DNA of 64,000 bases from the NCBI RefSeq assembly GCF_036323735.1, contig NC_086032.1, positions 55,196,599 to 55,260,598 of the forward strand. The letters are read 5' to 3'. This document shows, piece after piece, positions 23,461 to 33,212 of the stretch; the first letter of the stretch is position 1, and every line of letters starts with the position of its first letter. The position numbers were made by a program, and so were the translations under genes. This DNA is from Rattus norvegicus. Lineage: Eukaryota; Chordata; Mammalia; Rodentia; Muridae. The notes under the pieces are model-generated. The model was not told the DNA's origin. It saw only the letters and a list, made by a program, of their open reading frames with translations, and made no database searches.

Positions 23461-24089
23461 CACCACAATTTTACGTAACTTTATTATTTTAATCTCATCA
23501 ATACCAATTGTGGTACCCAGTATTTTGGATATATAGTTTTCCATATGAATGTGGTCAATATATCAGGGGCCACTGTCTTAAATAAAGCTGGTTTACTTCT
23601 TCCAACACTGAAAAATAGTAATGTCTCTGCAAGTAGGCATTATCCCTTATCCACACTGTGTTTTGTTTGGCCTAGCTTGGTCTTTGAATGCTCATACAAA
23701 TATTTCATGTTAATAAATGTAGCTGAAATGTAGTGCCTAGATGCACCATGTGTGTACTGTCATCTGTGTGTCCTCTGTGTCTTATGCTCTTTCTGCACCC
23801 TCTTCTACAGTGATATGTGAGTCTTGGGAGAAGTGTGTCCTATATATATGTTTCATTTAGAAGAGAGTAAATTACAGTCTCATTCACTAAACTTCTTTAT
23901 ATGGGTCTTTTTGTTAAGTCTAATATACTTGTGAAGTAGTAGCGTTTAATATGACATTTTAGAAGACACCTTCTCTATACTTCCTCTCCTACCAAGAACC
24001 TCTTGCTCTCTCTTTCTTTTATTATAAATGAAAAGGTTTATAGGATATAGCAGCAAAACATGAAAAAGTATATAGTCAGTTGAAACAAA
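23461..24089. other. Mostly unassigned, possible old repeat
   Basis: The patch near 23780-23850 ('ctttctgcaccctcttctac' and 'gtgagtcttgggagaag') resembles the same unnamed rodent repeat as 20700-21125. The rest is unassigned. Confidence 0.3.
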
Positions 24090-24520
24090 AATTTTCACAT
24101 TGAAATTAAATGTGACAATTCAACAAGGCAAAAATTCTCAAGATAAAGCCAAAGAATCAGAGACCCATTCATTTCAACAGCCAGGAGTTCCATAAATATG
24201 CTTAACTAAAAGCTTTAATATATATGCAAAATATCTGGGATACACCCATGTAGGTTTACTGCTTGCTAATTCAGTCTCTATGAGCTCATGGGCTTCTTGC
24301 TTAGTTGATTCAGGAGTCCTTGGTTCTGATATCATCCATCACTTTTACATCTTACACTCTTTCTAAGCCCTCTCTGTGGCATTCCCCGAGAACTGGACAG
24401 AGAGAATTGATGGAGACCTCTTTCTAGCTAGGCTCTTGCTGCATTAATGACTGCCTGTGGGTTTCTGTAGCTATACATATCTGCTGCTGGAGAAAACCTC
24501 TCTTGAGGGGCACGCGTACC
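24090..24520 (-). mobile_element. Lx-type L1 3' UTR (antisense)
   Basis: It parallels the Lx relic at 62165-62845: 'ggcaaaaattctcaag', 'atgggatacacccatg'-like spacing, 'agtctctatgagctcatg', 'cccgagaactggacag', 'gatggagacctctttc' and 'gcctgtgggtttctgtag' occur in the antisense order. Divergence is strong and there is no A-tail. Confidence 0.6.
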
Positions 24521-24870
24521 ATAACATCAGAGAAACTGGCACAGTCTTGGCAAGGTGGACCATTCCAGATGCCAGGACTCTCAAAAATTGAATTAGATCT
24601 TCATCCTGATACCAGCAGGAGTGGGGCTAACTCACTCCACATTTGTTTGCCTGCCTCGGAGAATGTAAACCAGAAAACTCCAACCAGATTTTCAAAGGTA
24701 TTCACTCACATAACCCAGCATCTGGAATTCTTCTCCATACATGTGAAGCATCTCAGTAGAGTTAGTCTTCAGCCAGTAACCTTTTTCCACCCTGGATATT
24801 CTCTCTCCCTTACCCCCCAATATATAACACTAGGCTCACCTCAAATAAAGCAGATTTATTGAAATCCACC
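24521..24870 (+). mobile_element. Possible LTR-like repeat
   Basis: It has a TATA-like 'ccaatatataacac' at about 24818 and an AATAAA at 24843, spaced as in an LTR U3-R-U5. There are no defined TG...CA ends and no flanking duplication. A frame of 119 codons at 24503-24862 has no recognisable domain. Weak call. Confidence 0.25.
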
Positions 24871-25239
24871 CAATAAAGATATATGCACAGGCAAAGATCA
24901 TCTCAGAAAGAAATTTGATTGAAGGTTATCAGAAATTGCCTTAACCATTGGCCTTCTACTTCTCCCCTTCTGACACTCTTTCCCAGCTAGATTAGGATGC
25001 TGTCTATTACAGATTGTGCTTCATCATTCATGCCTGATTGCTGCAGTATCTGAACACCATGAAAGGATGAACACAGAAGAACTAGAATGGTAGCATTCAT
25101 CCCAAATCCTGCTTCATGCATCATGACTGAATAAGCCACTGATTTATGAATTTATGATTATCAATTAATATCATTATGACTCATTTGATTAATTTTTAGA
25201 CCAGTAAGTGGAATTTATATTTGCCTTATATTATTGTTG

Positions 25240-25587
25240 TCTAGAAGGCTTACTGCTGAATAAACTCACTTATTCTACTTCTTTCCGAAGTCTAATTATC
25301 TGGTTCAATTCAGTTTTTCTAGCTCAAATGCTTGCCAAGCTGACTAATTCAATCTGGCTTATCTAGGCTTCTCACTGAGTTGCTCTTCTTGGCCTCAAAC
25401 TATCACTAGCAACTTGTTCTAATATTCTGGTTCATTTGTATTCTCTAGTTTCAACTGTTTCTGCTGACCTGCATTGAAGAGCATGAAGTCACAAATTCAA
25501 TTCCACTTAATTGCACTCATTCCAGTGAACTTCTGAACTGACTTTTTCCCCTTGTGCTGCTCTTAAATAATTTCTTGTAAGAGCTGG
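25240..25587 (+). mobile_element. Possible rodent LTR-type repeat
   Basis: CTGA/CTCAA-rich sequence ('gccaagctgactaattc', 'gttgctcttcttggcct', 'gctgacctgcattgaag') resembles rodent ERV LTRs of the BGLII or RLTR kind from memory. Ends cannot be set. Confidence 0.25.
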
Positions 25588-27288
25588 GAAGAAGTCAAAA
25601 TATCACTTTTCACAGATGATATAATAGTATGCATAAGTCACTCCAAAAATTCTACCAGACAACTCCTACAGCTCATAAACAAATTCAGCAAAGTGGGTGG
25701 ATATAAACTTAACTCAAACAAATCAGTAAATGTCCTCAACTCAAAGGATAGACAGTCTGAGAAAGGAATTATGGAAATGACACCCTTTACAATACCTACA
25801 AATAATATAAAATAACTTTGTATGACTCTAACCAAGCAAGTGAAAGATCTGTATGACAAGAACTTCAAGTCTGAAGAAAGAAATTGAAGAAGTTCTCAGA
25901 AGATGGAAACTGATCCAATTTTATTGTTTGTACAAAACTTAAGTCCAAGTGTATCAGTGACCTCTGCATAAAATCAGGTACACTGAAACTAACAGAAAGG
26001 AAGTTAGGGAAGAGCCTCAAACACATGGGCACAGCAGAAATTTTCCTGAATAGAATGGCTTATGCTCTAAGACGAATTGACAAATGGGACCTCATAAAAT
26101 TGCAGAGCTTCTGTAAGGCAAAGGACACTGTCAAGAGGACAAAATAGTAATCAACCGATTGGGATAAGATCTTTATCAATTCTACATCTGATAGAGGGCT
26201 AATAGCTAATATATACAAAGAACTCAAGTAGGTAGACTCCAGGGAACCAAATAAACCTACTAAAAATGGGGTACAGAGCTAAACAAGAATACTCAATGGA
26301 GGAATTTCGAATGACCACAAAGCACCTAAAGAAATGTTCAACATTATTATTCATCAAAACAAGCCTGAGATTCCACTTCACACCATTCAGAATAGCCAAA
26401 ATTAAAAACTCAGATGACACCAGACATGGGCAAGGATGTAGAGAAAGAGGAACTCTCCATTGTTGGTGCATTTGTAAGCAGCTACAACAACTCTGGAAAT
26501 CAGTCTGGTGGTTCCTCAGAAAATTGGACATAGTACTTACCTGAGGACCATACTACACTGCTCTTGGGCATATACCCAAATGATGCTCCAACATGTAACA
26601 AGAACACATGTTTCACTATGTTCATAGCAGCTTTATTTATAATAGCCAGAAGGTGGAAAGAACCAATATGTCCTTCAACAGAGGAATGGATACAGAAAAT
26701 GTGGTACAGTTACACAATGGAATACTAATCAGCTGTTAAAAATAATGACTACAGCAAACCACTGAACTGAGAATAGGACCCCCGTTGAAGGAATCAGAGA
26801 AAGAACTGGAAGAGCTTGAGGGGGCTCGAGACCCCATATGTACAACAATGCCAAGCAACCAGAGCTTCCAGGGACTAAGCCACTACCTAAGGACTATACA
26901 ATGACTGACCCTGGACTCTGACCTCATAGGTAGCAATGAATATCCTAGTAAGAGCACCAGTGGAAGGGGAAGCCCTGGGTCCTGCTAAGACTGAACCCCC
27001 AGTGAACTAGATTGTTTGGGGGAGGGCGGCAATGGGGGGAGGATGGGGAGGGGAACACCCATAAAGAAGGGGAGGGGGAAGGATTAGGGGGATGTTTGCC
27101 CAGAAACCGGGAAGGGGAATAACACTCGAAATGTATATGGGAAATACTCAAGTTAATAAAAAAAATAATGACTACATGAAATTTTTAAACAAATGGATGG
27201 ACCTAGAAAATATCGTCCTTTTTGAGGTAACCCAATCACAAAAGAACACACATGGTATGTACTTACTGATAAGTGGATATTAGCCCAA
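25588..27288 (+). pseudogene. L1 ORF2 3' fragment (interrupted)
   Basis: Remnant of the reverse transcriptase/C-terminal part of L1 ORF2. The RT box at about 25605-25625 reads FTDDIIV-like, keeping both Asp residues. After the internal deletion it continues through the C-terminal Cys-rich region (26425-26480). It is cut by the nested L1 at 26754-27160 and resumes 'actacatgaaatttttaaac' to the 'aagtggatattag' terminus at about 27288. Multiple stops and frameshifts are present. Confidence 0.85.
26754..27160 (+). mobile_element. Young 5'-truncated L1 nested in an older L1
   Basis: 407 bp of 3' UTR of the same young subfamily as 39163-45721, starting 'gcaaaccactgaactgag' and ending 'caagttaataaa'. 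The 16-bp duplication aaaaataatgactaca lies at 26738-26753 and 27161-27176, and is cut from the ORF2 sequence of the host L1. This fixes order and direction: host first, guest later. Confidence 0.97.
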
Positions 27289-27967
27289 AGGCTTGGAAGA
27301 TACAATTTATAGACCACATGAAGCCCAAGAAGAAGAAGAAAGACAGAAGTGTGGATGCTTGAGTACTTCTCAGAAGGGGTAAGAAAAATACTCACAAAGT
27401 GTGGACCAGAAATTGAAGGAATAGCCATCCAGAGACTGCCACAGAAGGGGTTCCATCCCACAAACAGGCACCAAACCCTGTCACTCTTTGGGATGCCAAG
27501 AGGTGCATGCTTATTGTAGCTTCTTATATTTGTTTTCTGAGAGGTTCTGCCAGAGCCTGACAAATACAGAGTTCAATGTGGAAGCCAACCTTTGAACTGA
27601 GAATAGGGTCCCCATTGGAGGAGTTATAGAAAGGATTGAAGGAGATAAGGAGGTTTCCAACCCCATAAGAACAATAATACCAATCAACCATAGCTCCCAG
27701 GAACTAAACCACAACCACCATCCAAAGAGTACACATGGACAGACCCGTGGACCCAGCCGCATATGTAGCAGAGGCTGGCCTTGTTTGGCATCAATGGGAG
27801 GAAAAGCCCTTGGTCTAGCCAAGTCTCAAAGCCCCAGTGTAGGGGAATGTCAGAGAGGGGAGGTGGGAAAGGGCGAGTAGGAGGGGAACACCCACATAGA
27901 AGCAGGGGTACAGTGAATGGGATAGGGGGCTTATGGACAGGAATCCAGGGAAGGGGATAACATTGGA

Positions 27968-27976
27968 AATGTAGAC

Positions 27977-28011
<35 letters not shown>

Positions 28012-28075
28012 AGAAGGAAGGAAGAAAAGAAAGAAAGGAAGAAAGGAAGGAAGGAAGAATGAACGAAAGAAAAGA
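27968..28075 (+). repeat. AAAG / AAGG repeat at L1 tail
   Basis: AAAG tetramers grading into GAAGG units follow directly after the L1 3' end ('gaaatgtagacag'), so it grew from an L1 A-tail. Confidence 0.9.
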
Positions 28076-28080
28076 TCCAA

Positions 28081-28659
28081 TAAAAAATTTCACTGCAAAA
28101 ATGGGAAAGCTGTGAGTGAAGTCATTTTTAACATGTAAAAGAAAGACTATTGAAGTCTTCACATTCTGAGCTCTACTTCTAAGGCTTTAGATGCTTGAGC
28201 TTTAAAAGTGGACTTCTAGAACAAATCACCATATAATACACACTTTGAATAATAATTTACTGTAAAATTTATGCTGCTTTACTTAAAGAACTTCTATTTA
28301 AACCACTTTTTAAAAGGCACAATTTTTGAAAAATAGCATTGTAGAAATCTCTACAATATTTAAATTATATGTTTATCTAATAGTTTTCCATTTAAAATAT
28401 AGAATATAAACAGTAATATAATGAATAAGAATATAATAGTCAATAATTTCAGAAATAATAGATAGCAGACAACACTCCAATCCCTTTGAATTTGAAATAA
28501 AGCGCCACTGCTTACAGATCAATTGGATTTAAAACAGTGAAAATGAAATTTTACCAAAAGCAAGTTACAGATTTCATGGCATTCTACATAAAATTCTAAC
28601 AGAATTCTTCACAGATGTTAAAGACGTAATTTCTTCTTTCTTTGGCCACACAGAAAGAG
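28081..28659. other. AT-rich unique sequence
   Basis: No gene or repeat seen. Confidence 0.45.
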
Positions 28660-28680
28660 GTGGGGGGGAGGGGGGAGAGA

Positions 28681-28724
<44 letters not shown>

Positions 28725-28795
28725 AGAGGAGGAGGAGGAGGAGGAGGAGGAGGAGGAGGAGGAGGAGGAGGAGGAGGAGGAGGAGGAGGAGGAGA
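28660..28795 (+). repeat. Polypurine tract: GA then GAG repeat
   Basis: About 135 bases of nearly pure purine: G-rich lead, about 19 GA units (28683-28720), then about 23 GAG units. The poly-Glu and poly-Ser frames across it are artefacts. Mirror-symmetric purine runs like this can form H-DNA. Confidence 0.95.
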
Positions 28796-28804
28796 AATGG
28801 ACCT

Positions 28805-29220
28805 GGATAGCTGAAATACTCCTGAATGAAAAAAGAATGTCTGGAAGAATCACCATTGCCAATTTTAAGTTGCACTACAGAATAAAAATAAAAAGAGCAT
28901 GTTATTGGAACAAGAGACATAATGATAAATGGAATTGAATTGAAGACCTAAACATAAATCCACACGTTTCTGGAGACCTGAAGGTCGATAATAACTGGAA
29001 AAATGCAGGATCTTCAACAAATGGTGCTGTGTATTAAACTCTGTGTCTTCATGTAGAAGAATGCCATTAGAACTATATGTATCACCCTGCACAAAACTCG
29101 TGAACCAACTATTACTTTTATAAACAGCTAATATCTAAAATACATAAAGACCTTAAAATAGCCTTGACATCAATACAACAAATAACACAATCAAAAAATT
29201 CAGTATAGATATTAAAAGAG
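28805..29220 (+). mobile_element. Ancient L1 ORF2 fragment, left half
   Basis: Reads like the L1 ORF2 C-terminal region: an 'agaatcaccattgcc' analogue of the GGITIP block, a 'caacaaatggtgctgtg' analogue of SKWCW, 'atcaccctgcacaaaac' for SPCTK, then an ISKIYK-like 'ctaatatctaaaatac'. It is very diverged. It resumes at 29672 beyond a probable LTR. Confidence 0.7.
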
Positions 29221-29230
29221 AACTGTCAAT

Positions 29231-29649
29231 TGTAGCATTCCTTCTACATTCTGCCCCACTGTTACCTGGCAACAGCCAGGTATGCCTGACAGACTATACA
29301 AGGAGCTGATTGCTCATTCCTCACTTTCCTGCTCTTTACCCTTTTCCCCCTCTGGTCCTTCTCTCCCTATTTCCCATTCCCTTCTTACCCCTCTCTTTGT
29401 AAGTTTTCCCTGGGAGCTTCGACTCCCTGCCCCCTTATCTGCCTTTCTCTATCTCCACTGTACCTTCAACTCACCTTTCCATGCCCTAAATAAACTCTAT
29501 TCCATAATTATCCATTATATGGCTTATATCTCAGGGGGAAGGGATGTCTCAGCATAGGCCCACAGAAAGCTCCCAGCCCCCTACCCCACCATACCATGCC
29601 TCTACCAAACATATCCCTGAATTCTCTTTCCTTTTTATAAAACACCACA
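29231..29649 (+). mobile_element. Probable solo ERV LTR inside L1
   Basis: It begins TGTAGC and ends CACCACA with a poly-A signal-like AATAAA at about 29488, then 'agggggaagggatgtctc', a motif that I recall from rodent ERVK-type LTRs. The L1 ORF2 sequence is split around it. The flanking host duplication could not be identified. No internal viral genes are present. Confidence 0.5.
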
Positions 29650-29671
29650 GGAACAAAAAAAGCACAAATGA

Positions 29672-29775
29672 TTAAGAAGCAACTTGAACATAAAGAAATG
29701 TTCTACATTCTTAACCACCAAGGAAATGCTAATCAAAACTACTTTTAGATTTCAACTTATGCCCTTCAACAAATC
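29672..29775 (+). mobile_element. Ancient L1 ORF2 fragment, right half
   Basis: 'cataaagaaatgttctacat', followed by 'ggaaatgctaatcaaaac', matches the HLKKCSTS...REMQIKT region of ORF2 (compare 44430-44500). It continues the fragment at 28805-29220. Confidence 0.7.
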
Positions 29776-31153
29776 AGTGACAGCTCATGATAATTTATCA
29801 TGAGCTATTGGAATGAAAACAGTTCCATGCTTAAATAATAAATATATTAATTATATTTATGAGTCTTGACAGCAGTTAGCTGTAGGTTTCTGATTCTATT
29901 CCAAGGACTGAGTGTATTTATGAGTGTATTTATGATTTATGTGTTAGGTACCAGTGTCTTGAAGAAAGAGTTGTAGGATAAAATTCTTTAAGACTGGGAC
30001 ATAGATGCCTGCCTTTGTAAGAGTGAAGATGTCAATAAAAGTGCAATGAACTGTGAGAAGTAGCAAGCAATCACCTTGAATAAGTGCTTGAAGGAGGTTT
30101 TTTGTTTGTTTGTTTGTTGTTTCTTTTTGTTCTGTTTATCTATAAGATGTCTTAAATCATATTACCAACACTATTGTAAAATATTCAAAATGCATGTTTA
30201 CTGTAGCATGCATTAATACATAAAATAAATAAATTGATGCTACCTTTCAACTTAACTTTTCTTTGATCAACATTCATCAGCAAATATAATACAAATTATG
30301 TTTAAATACACTTTAAATTAGATTATTTTAGGAAGACAGAATGTCTATGCAATTTTCCATATCATCACCAAACAGATTTTCAGCATTAGTCATTTTTGCC
30401 AAAAACCCTCAGTCCATAAATATCCATGCCATAAATACTGAGTGTTTGCTATAAAGTATTATTGTATAAAATCTTTGGATTTTAGTTTGTTTTGATAGGA
30501 TTTAGTCACTGAAATTAATACACGCTCCTCACTTCAAACAGATTCAAAATTATTTGATTTTACTAAATTAGAGACAGATGACTCTTAGTAGAAAGGTAAT
30601 ATTGTATGATCTTTTTGAGAAGATACTCCATCCTATTTCAAGGACAGTCTTGAAACATTCGTGCAATTCTGCCTAATTGTTACGTAAGTAGAAGATGCAA
30701 TCAAAAGTTTAAGTTCATTCTCTTTTTTTCAAATTATGGAGTTTGTCATGGCCTCCAATGCTCAATATTAACAATGTTAACAATTTCCTCATCTGTCCAA
30801 TCCAATATTTACCTACGCAAGAAGGATATGAAAGGGAGCATGTTTAATTCAGCATAAGTGACTTTTTACATTATAAAATTTATAAAATCTAGGTAGGCAT
30901 TATTTACATAGAAATGTAAAATGAAGTCTAAGTTAATGAATAATATAAGACACGCAATATTTCATTCTCATCATGGTAACACATCATGGTATCCTTAAAG
31001 TAAACTAGAAAAAGCTACTTTGTATTATAATTTATTATTATTATTATTTAACTTCTAGCCTCTTCCTTACTTAAATTGTTTTATTTTCATGCTAATGAAT
31101 CCAAAGTTATCTACAGACCACACCAATTTAAAATATCTTAACATACCATGTTT
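29776..31153. other. AT-rich unique sequence
   Basis: No gene seen. Small TTTG (30099-30119) and TTA (about 31031-31050) simple repeats only. Confidence 0.5.
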
Positions 31154-31168
31154 AGAAACTCATTTGTT

Positions 31169-32080
31169 GAAACTTGAGCCTTGGGAACACAGGTAAGACC
31201 AACGTTTCTGTTGGAAGCACCTGCCTGGTGAACTCAGGACACACAGAGGCAAAATTCCTCTAGGACAGGACACTTCCAGTATTTAGCAGGAGTCCAAAAT
31301 GGGCGGATCCCTGCCCACAGCAGCTCTCTGCTCCCAAACCCCATGGGAGAGAGCCCTCACCACCTGGTCAGGTGGGCACTCCTGAGGCTGCAGAGTGAAA
31401 GAGACCACCAACACTGCCCAGCCCTGCCCACATCCCTGGCCCAAGAGGAAACTGTATATGGCCTCTGGGTTCCCGTAGACGAGGGCCCAGGAGCAGCAGG
31501 TCCGCTGAATCTGAGACACCTCCAGAACCTGAAGGGACCAACCAGATAAACACTTCTCTGCACCCAAATCCAGTGGGAGGGAGAGCTAAACCTTCAGAGA
31601 GGCAAACACGCCTGGGAAACCAGAAGAGACTGCACTCTGCACACATTACTGATTCCAGAGGAAAACACCAAACGCCATCTGGAACCCTGGTGCACAGAAG
31701 CTCCCAGAAAGGGCGGCGCAGATCTTCCTGCTACCCCCACTGAGAGCTCATAAGCAACACCCCACGAGCAAACTTGAGCCTCAGGACCAAAGGTAAGACC
31801 AACGTTTCTGCTGCAAGCAACATGCCTGGTGAACTCAAGACACAGGCCCACAGGAACAGCTGAAGGCCTGTAGATAGGAAAAACTACACGCTCGTAAGCA
31901 GAACACTCTGACCCCATAACTGGCTGAAAGAAAACAGCAAAACAGGTCTACAGCACTCCGGAAACACAGGTTTATAGGACAGTCTAGCCACTCTCAGAAA
32001 TAGCAGAACAAAGTAACACTAGAGATAATCTGATGGCGAGAGGCAAGCGCAGGAACCCAAGCAACAGAAACCAAGATTAC
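31169..32080 (+). promoter_or_regulatory. L1 5' UTR with partial tandem monomer (copy 2)
   Basis: The block starting 'cttgagcc' and containing 'ggtaagaccaacgtttctg' occurs at about 31173 and again at about 31773, so units about 600 bp apart are repeated head to tail. The first is partial. The GC-rich CpG-containing part (31290-31730) resembles copy 3. Rodent L1 monomers carry the promoter. Confidence 0.8.
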
Positions 32081-33153
32081 ATGGCATCATCGGAGCCCAA
32101 TTCTTCCACCTAAGCAAAGAGGGAATATCCAAACACACAAGAAAAGCAAGATCTAGTTTCAAAACCATATTTGATCAGGATGCTGGAGGACGTCAAGAAA
32201 GACGTGAAGAACTCCCTTAGAGAACAAGTAGAAGCCTACAGAGAGGAATCGCAAAATCCCTAAAAGAATTCCAGGAAAACATAAATAAAAAAGTAGAAGC
32301 CCATAGAGAGGAGTCACAAAAATCCCTGAAACAATTCCAGGAAAACACAATCAAACAGTTGAAGGAATTAAAAATGGAAATAGAAGCAATCAAGAAAGAA
32401 TACATGGAAACAACCCTGGATATAGAAAACCAAGAGGAGAGACAAGGAGCTGTAGATACGAGCTTCACCAACAGAATACAAGAGATGGAAGAGAGAATCT
32501 CAGGAGCAGAAGATTCCATAGAAATCATCGACTCATCTGACAAAGATAATGTAAAGCAGAAAAAGATACTGGTCCAAAAAATACAGGAAATCCAGGACTC
32601 AATGGGAAGATCAAACCTAAGGATAATAGGTATAGAAGAGAGTGAAGACTCCCAGCTCAAAGGACCAGTAAATATCTTCAACAAAATCATAGAAGAAAAC
32701 TTCCCTAACCTAAAAAAAGAGATACCCATACGCATACAAGAAGCCTACAGAACTCCAAATAGATTGGACCAGAAAAGAAACACCTGCCATCATATAATAG
32801 TCAAAACACCAAACGCACAAAATAAAGAAAGAATATTAAAAGCAGTAAGGGAAAAAGGTCAAGTAACATATAAAGGCAGACCTATCAGAATCACACCAGA
32901 CTTTTCGCCAGAAATTATGAAAGCCAGAAGATCCTGGACAGATGTCATTCAGACCCTAAGAGAACACAAATGCCAGCCCAGGTTACTGTATCCTGCAAAA
33001 CTCTCAATTAACATAGATGGAGAAACCAAGATATTCCATGACAAAACCAAATATACACAATATCTTTCTACAAATCCAGCACTACAAAGGATAATAAATG
33101 GTAAAGCCCAACATAAGGAGGCAAGCTATACCCTAGAAGAAGCAAAAAACTAA
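32081..33153 (+). pseudogene. L1 ORF1 pseudogene (copy 2)
   Basis: Starts at the ATG 32081 (MASSEPNSST) and hits a TAA at codon 11 (32111-32113). A 1-bp deletion in the first 66-bp coiled-coil unit (32223-32287, 65 bp) shifts the frame. From 32359 it is open for 264 codons, covering the end of the coiled coil, the RRM-like domain (SNLRIIGIEESEDS) and the C-terminal domain (RPIRITPDFSPEIMKARRSW) to the stop at 33151-33153. The RNA-binding half could be translated only from an internal start. The role would be L1 RNP assembly. Confidence 0.92.
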
Positions 33154-33212
33154 TCATCTTGGCAACAAAACAAAGAGAAGAAAAGCACACAAACATAACC
33201 TCATATCCAAAT

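Larger units (their letters stand above)
25588..28080 (+). mobile_element. Older 5'-truncated, internally deleted L1 (host of a nested L1)
   Basis: It starts inside ORF2 at the RT palm and runs to a 3' UTR (27290-27970) with an AAAG-rich tail. About 450 bp of ORF2 are missing at about 25909, where 'agaagatggaaac' jumps to the 'gtacaaaacttaagtcc' region (compare 43567 to about 44018 in copy 3). A younger L1 interrupts it at 26754-27160. Divergence and many stops make it a fossil. Confidence 0.9.

Noticed and set aside
24503..24862. 119-codon frame as a gene
   Set aside because: No domain and no start context. It overlaps possible LTR-like DNA and nothing indicates expression.
28596..28938. 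Poly-Glu and poly-Ser frames
   Set aside because: Product of the GA/GAG simple repeat.
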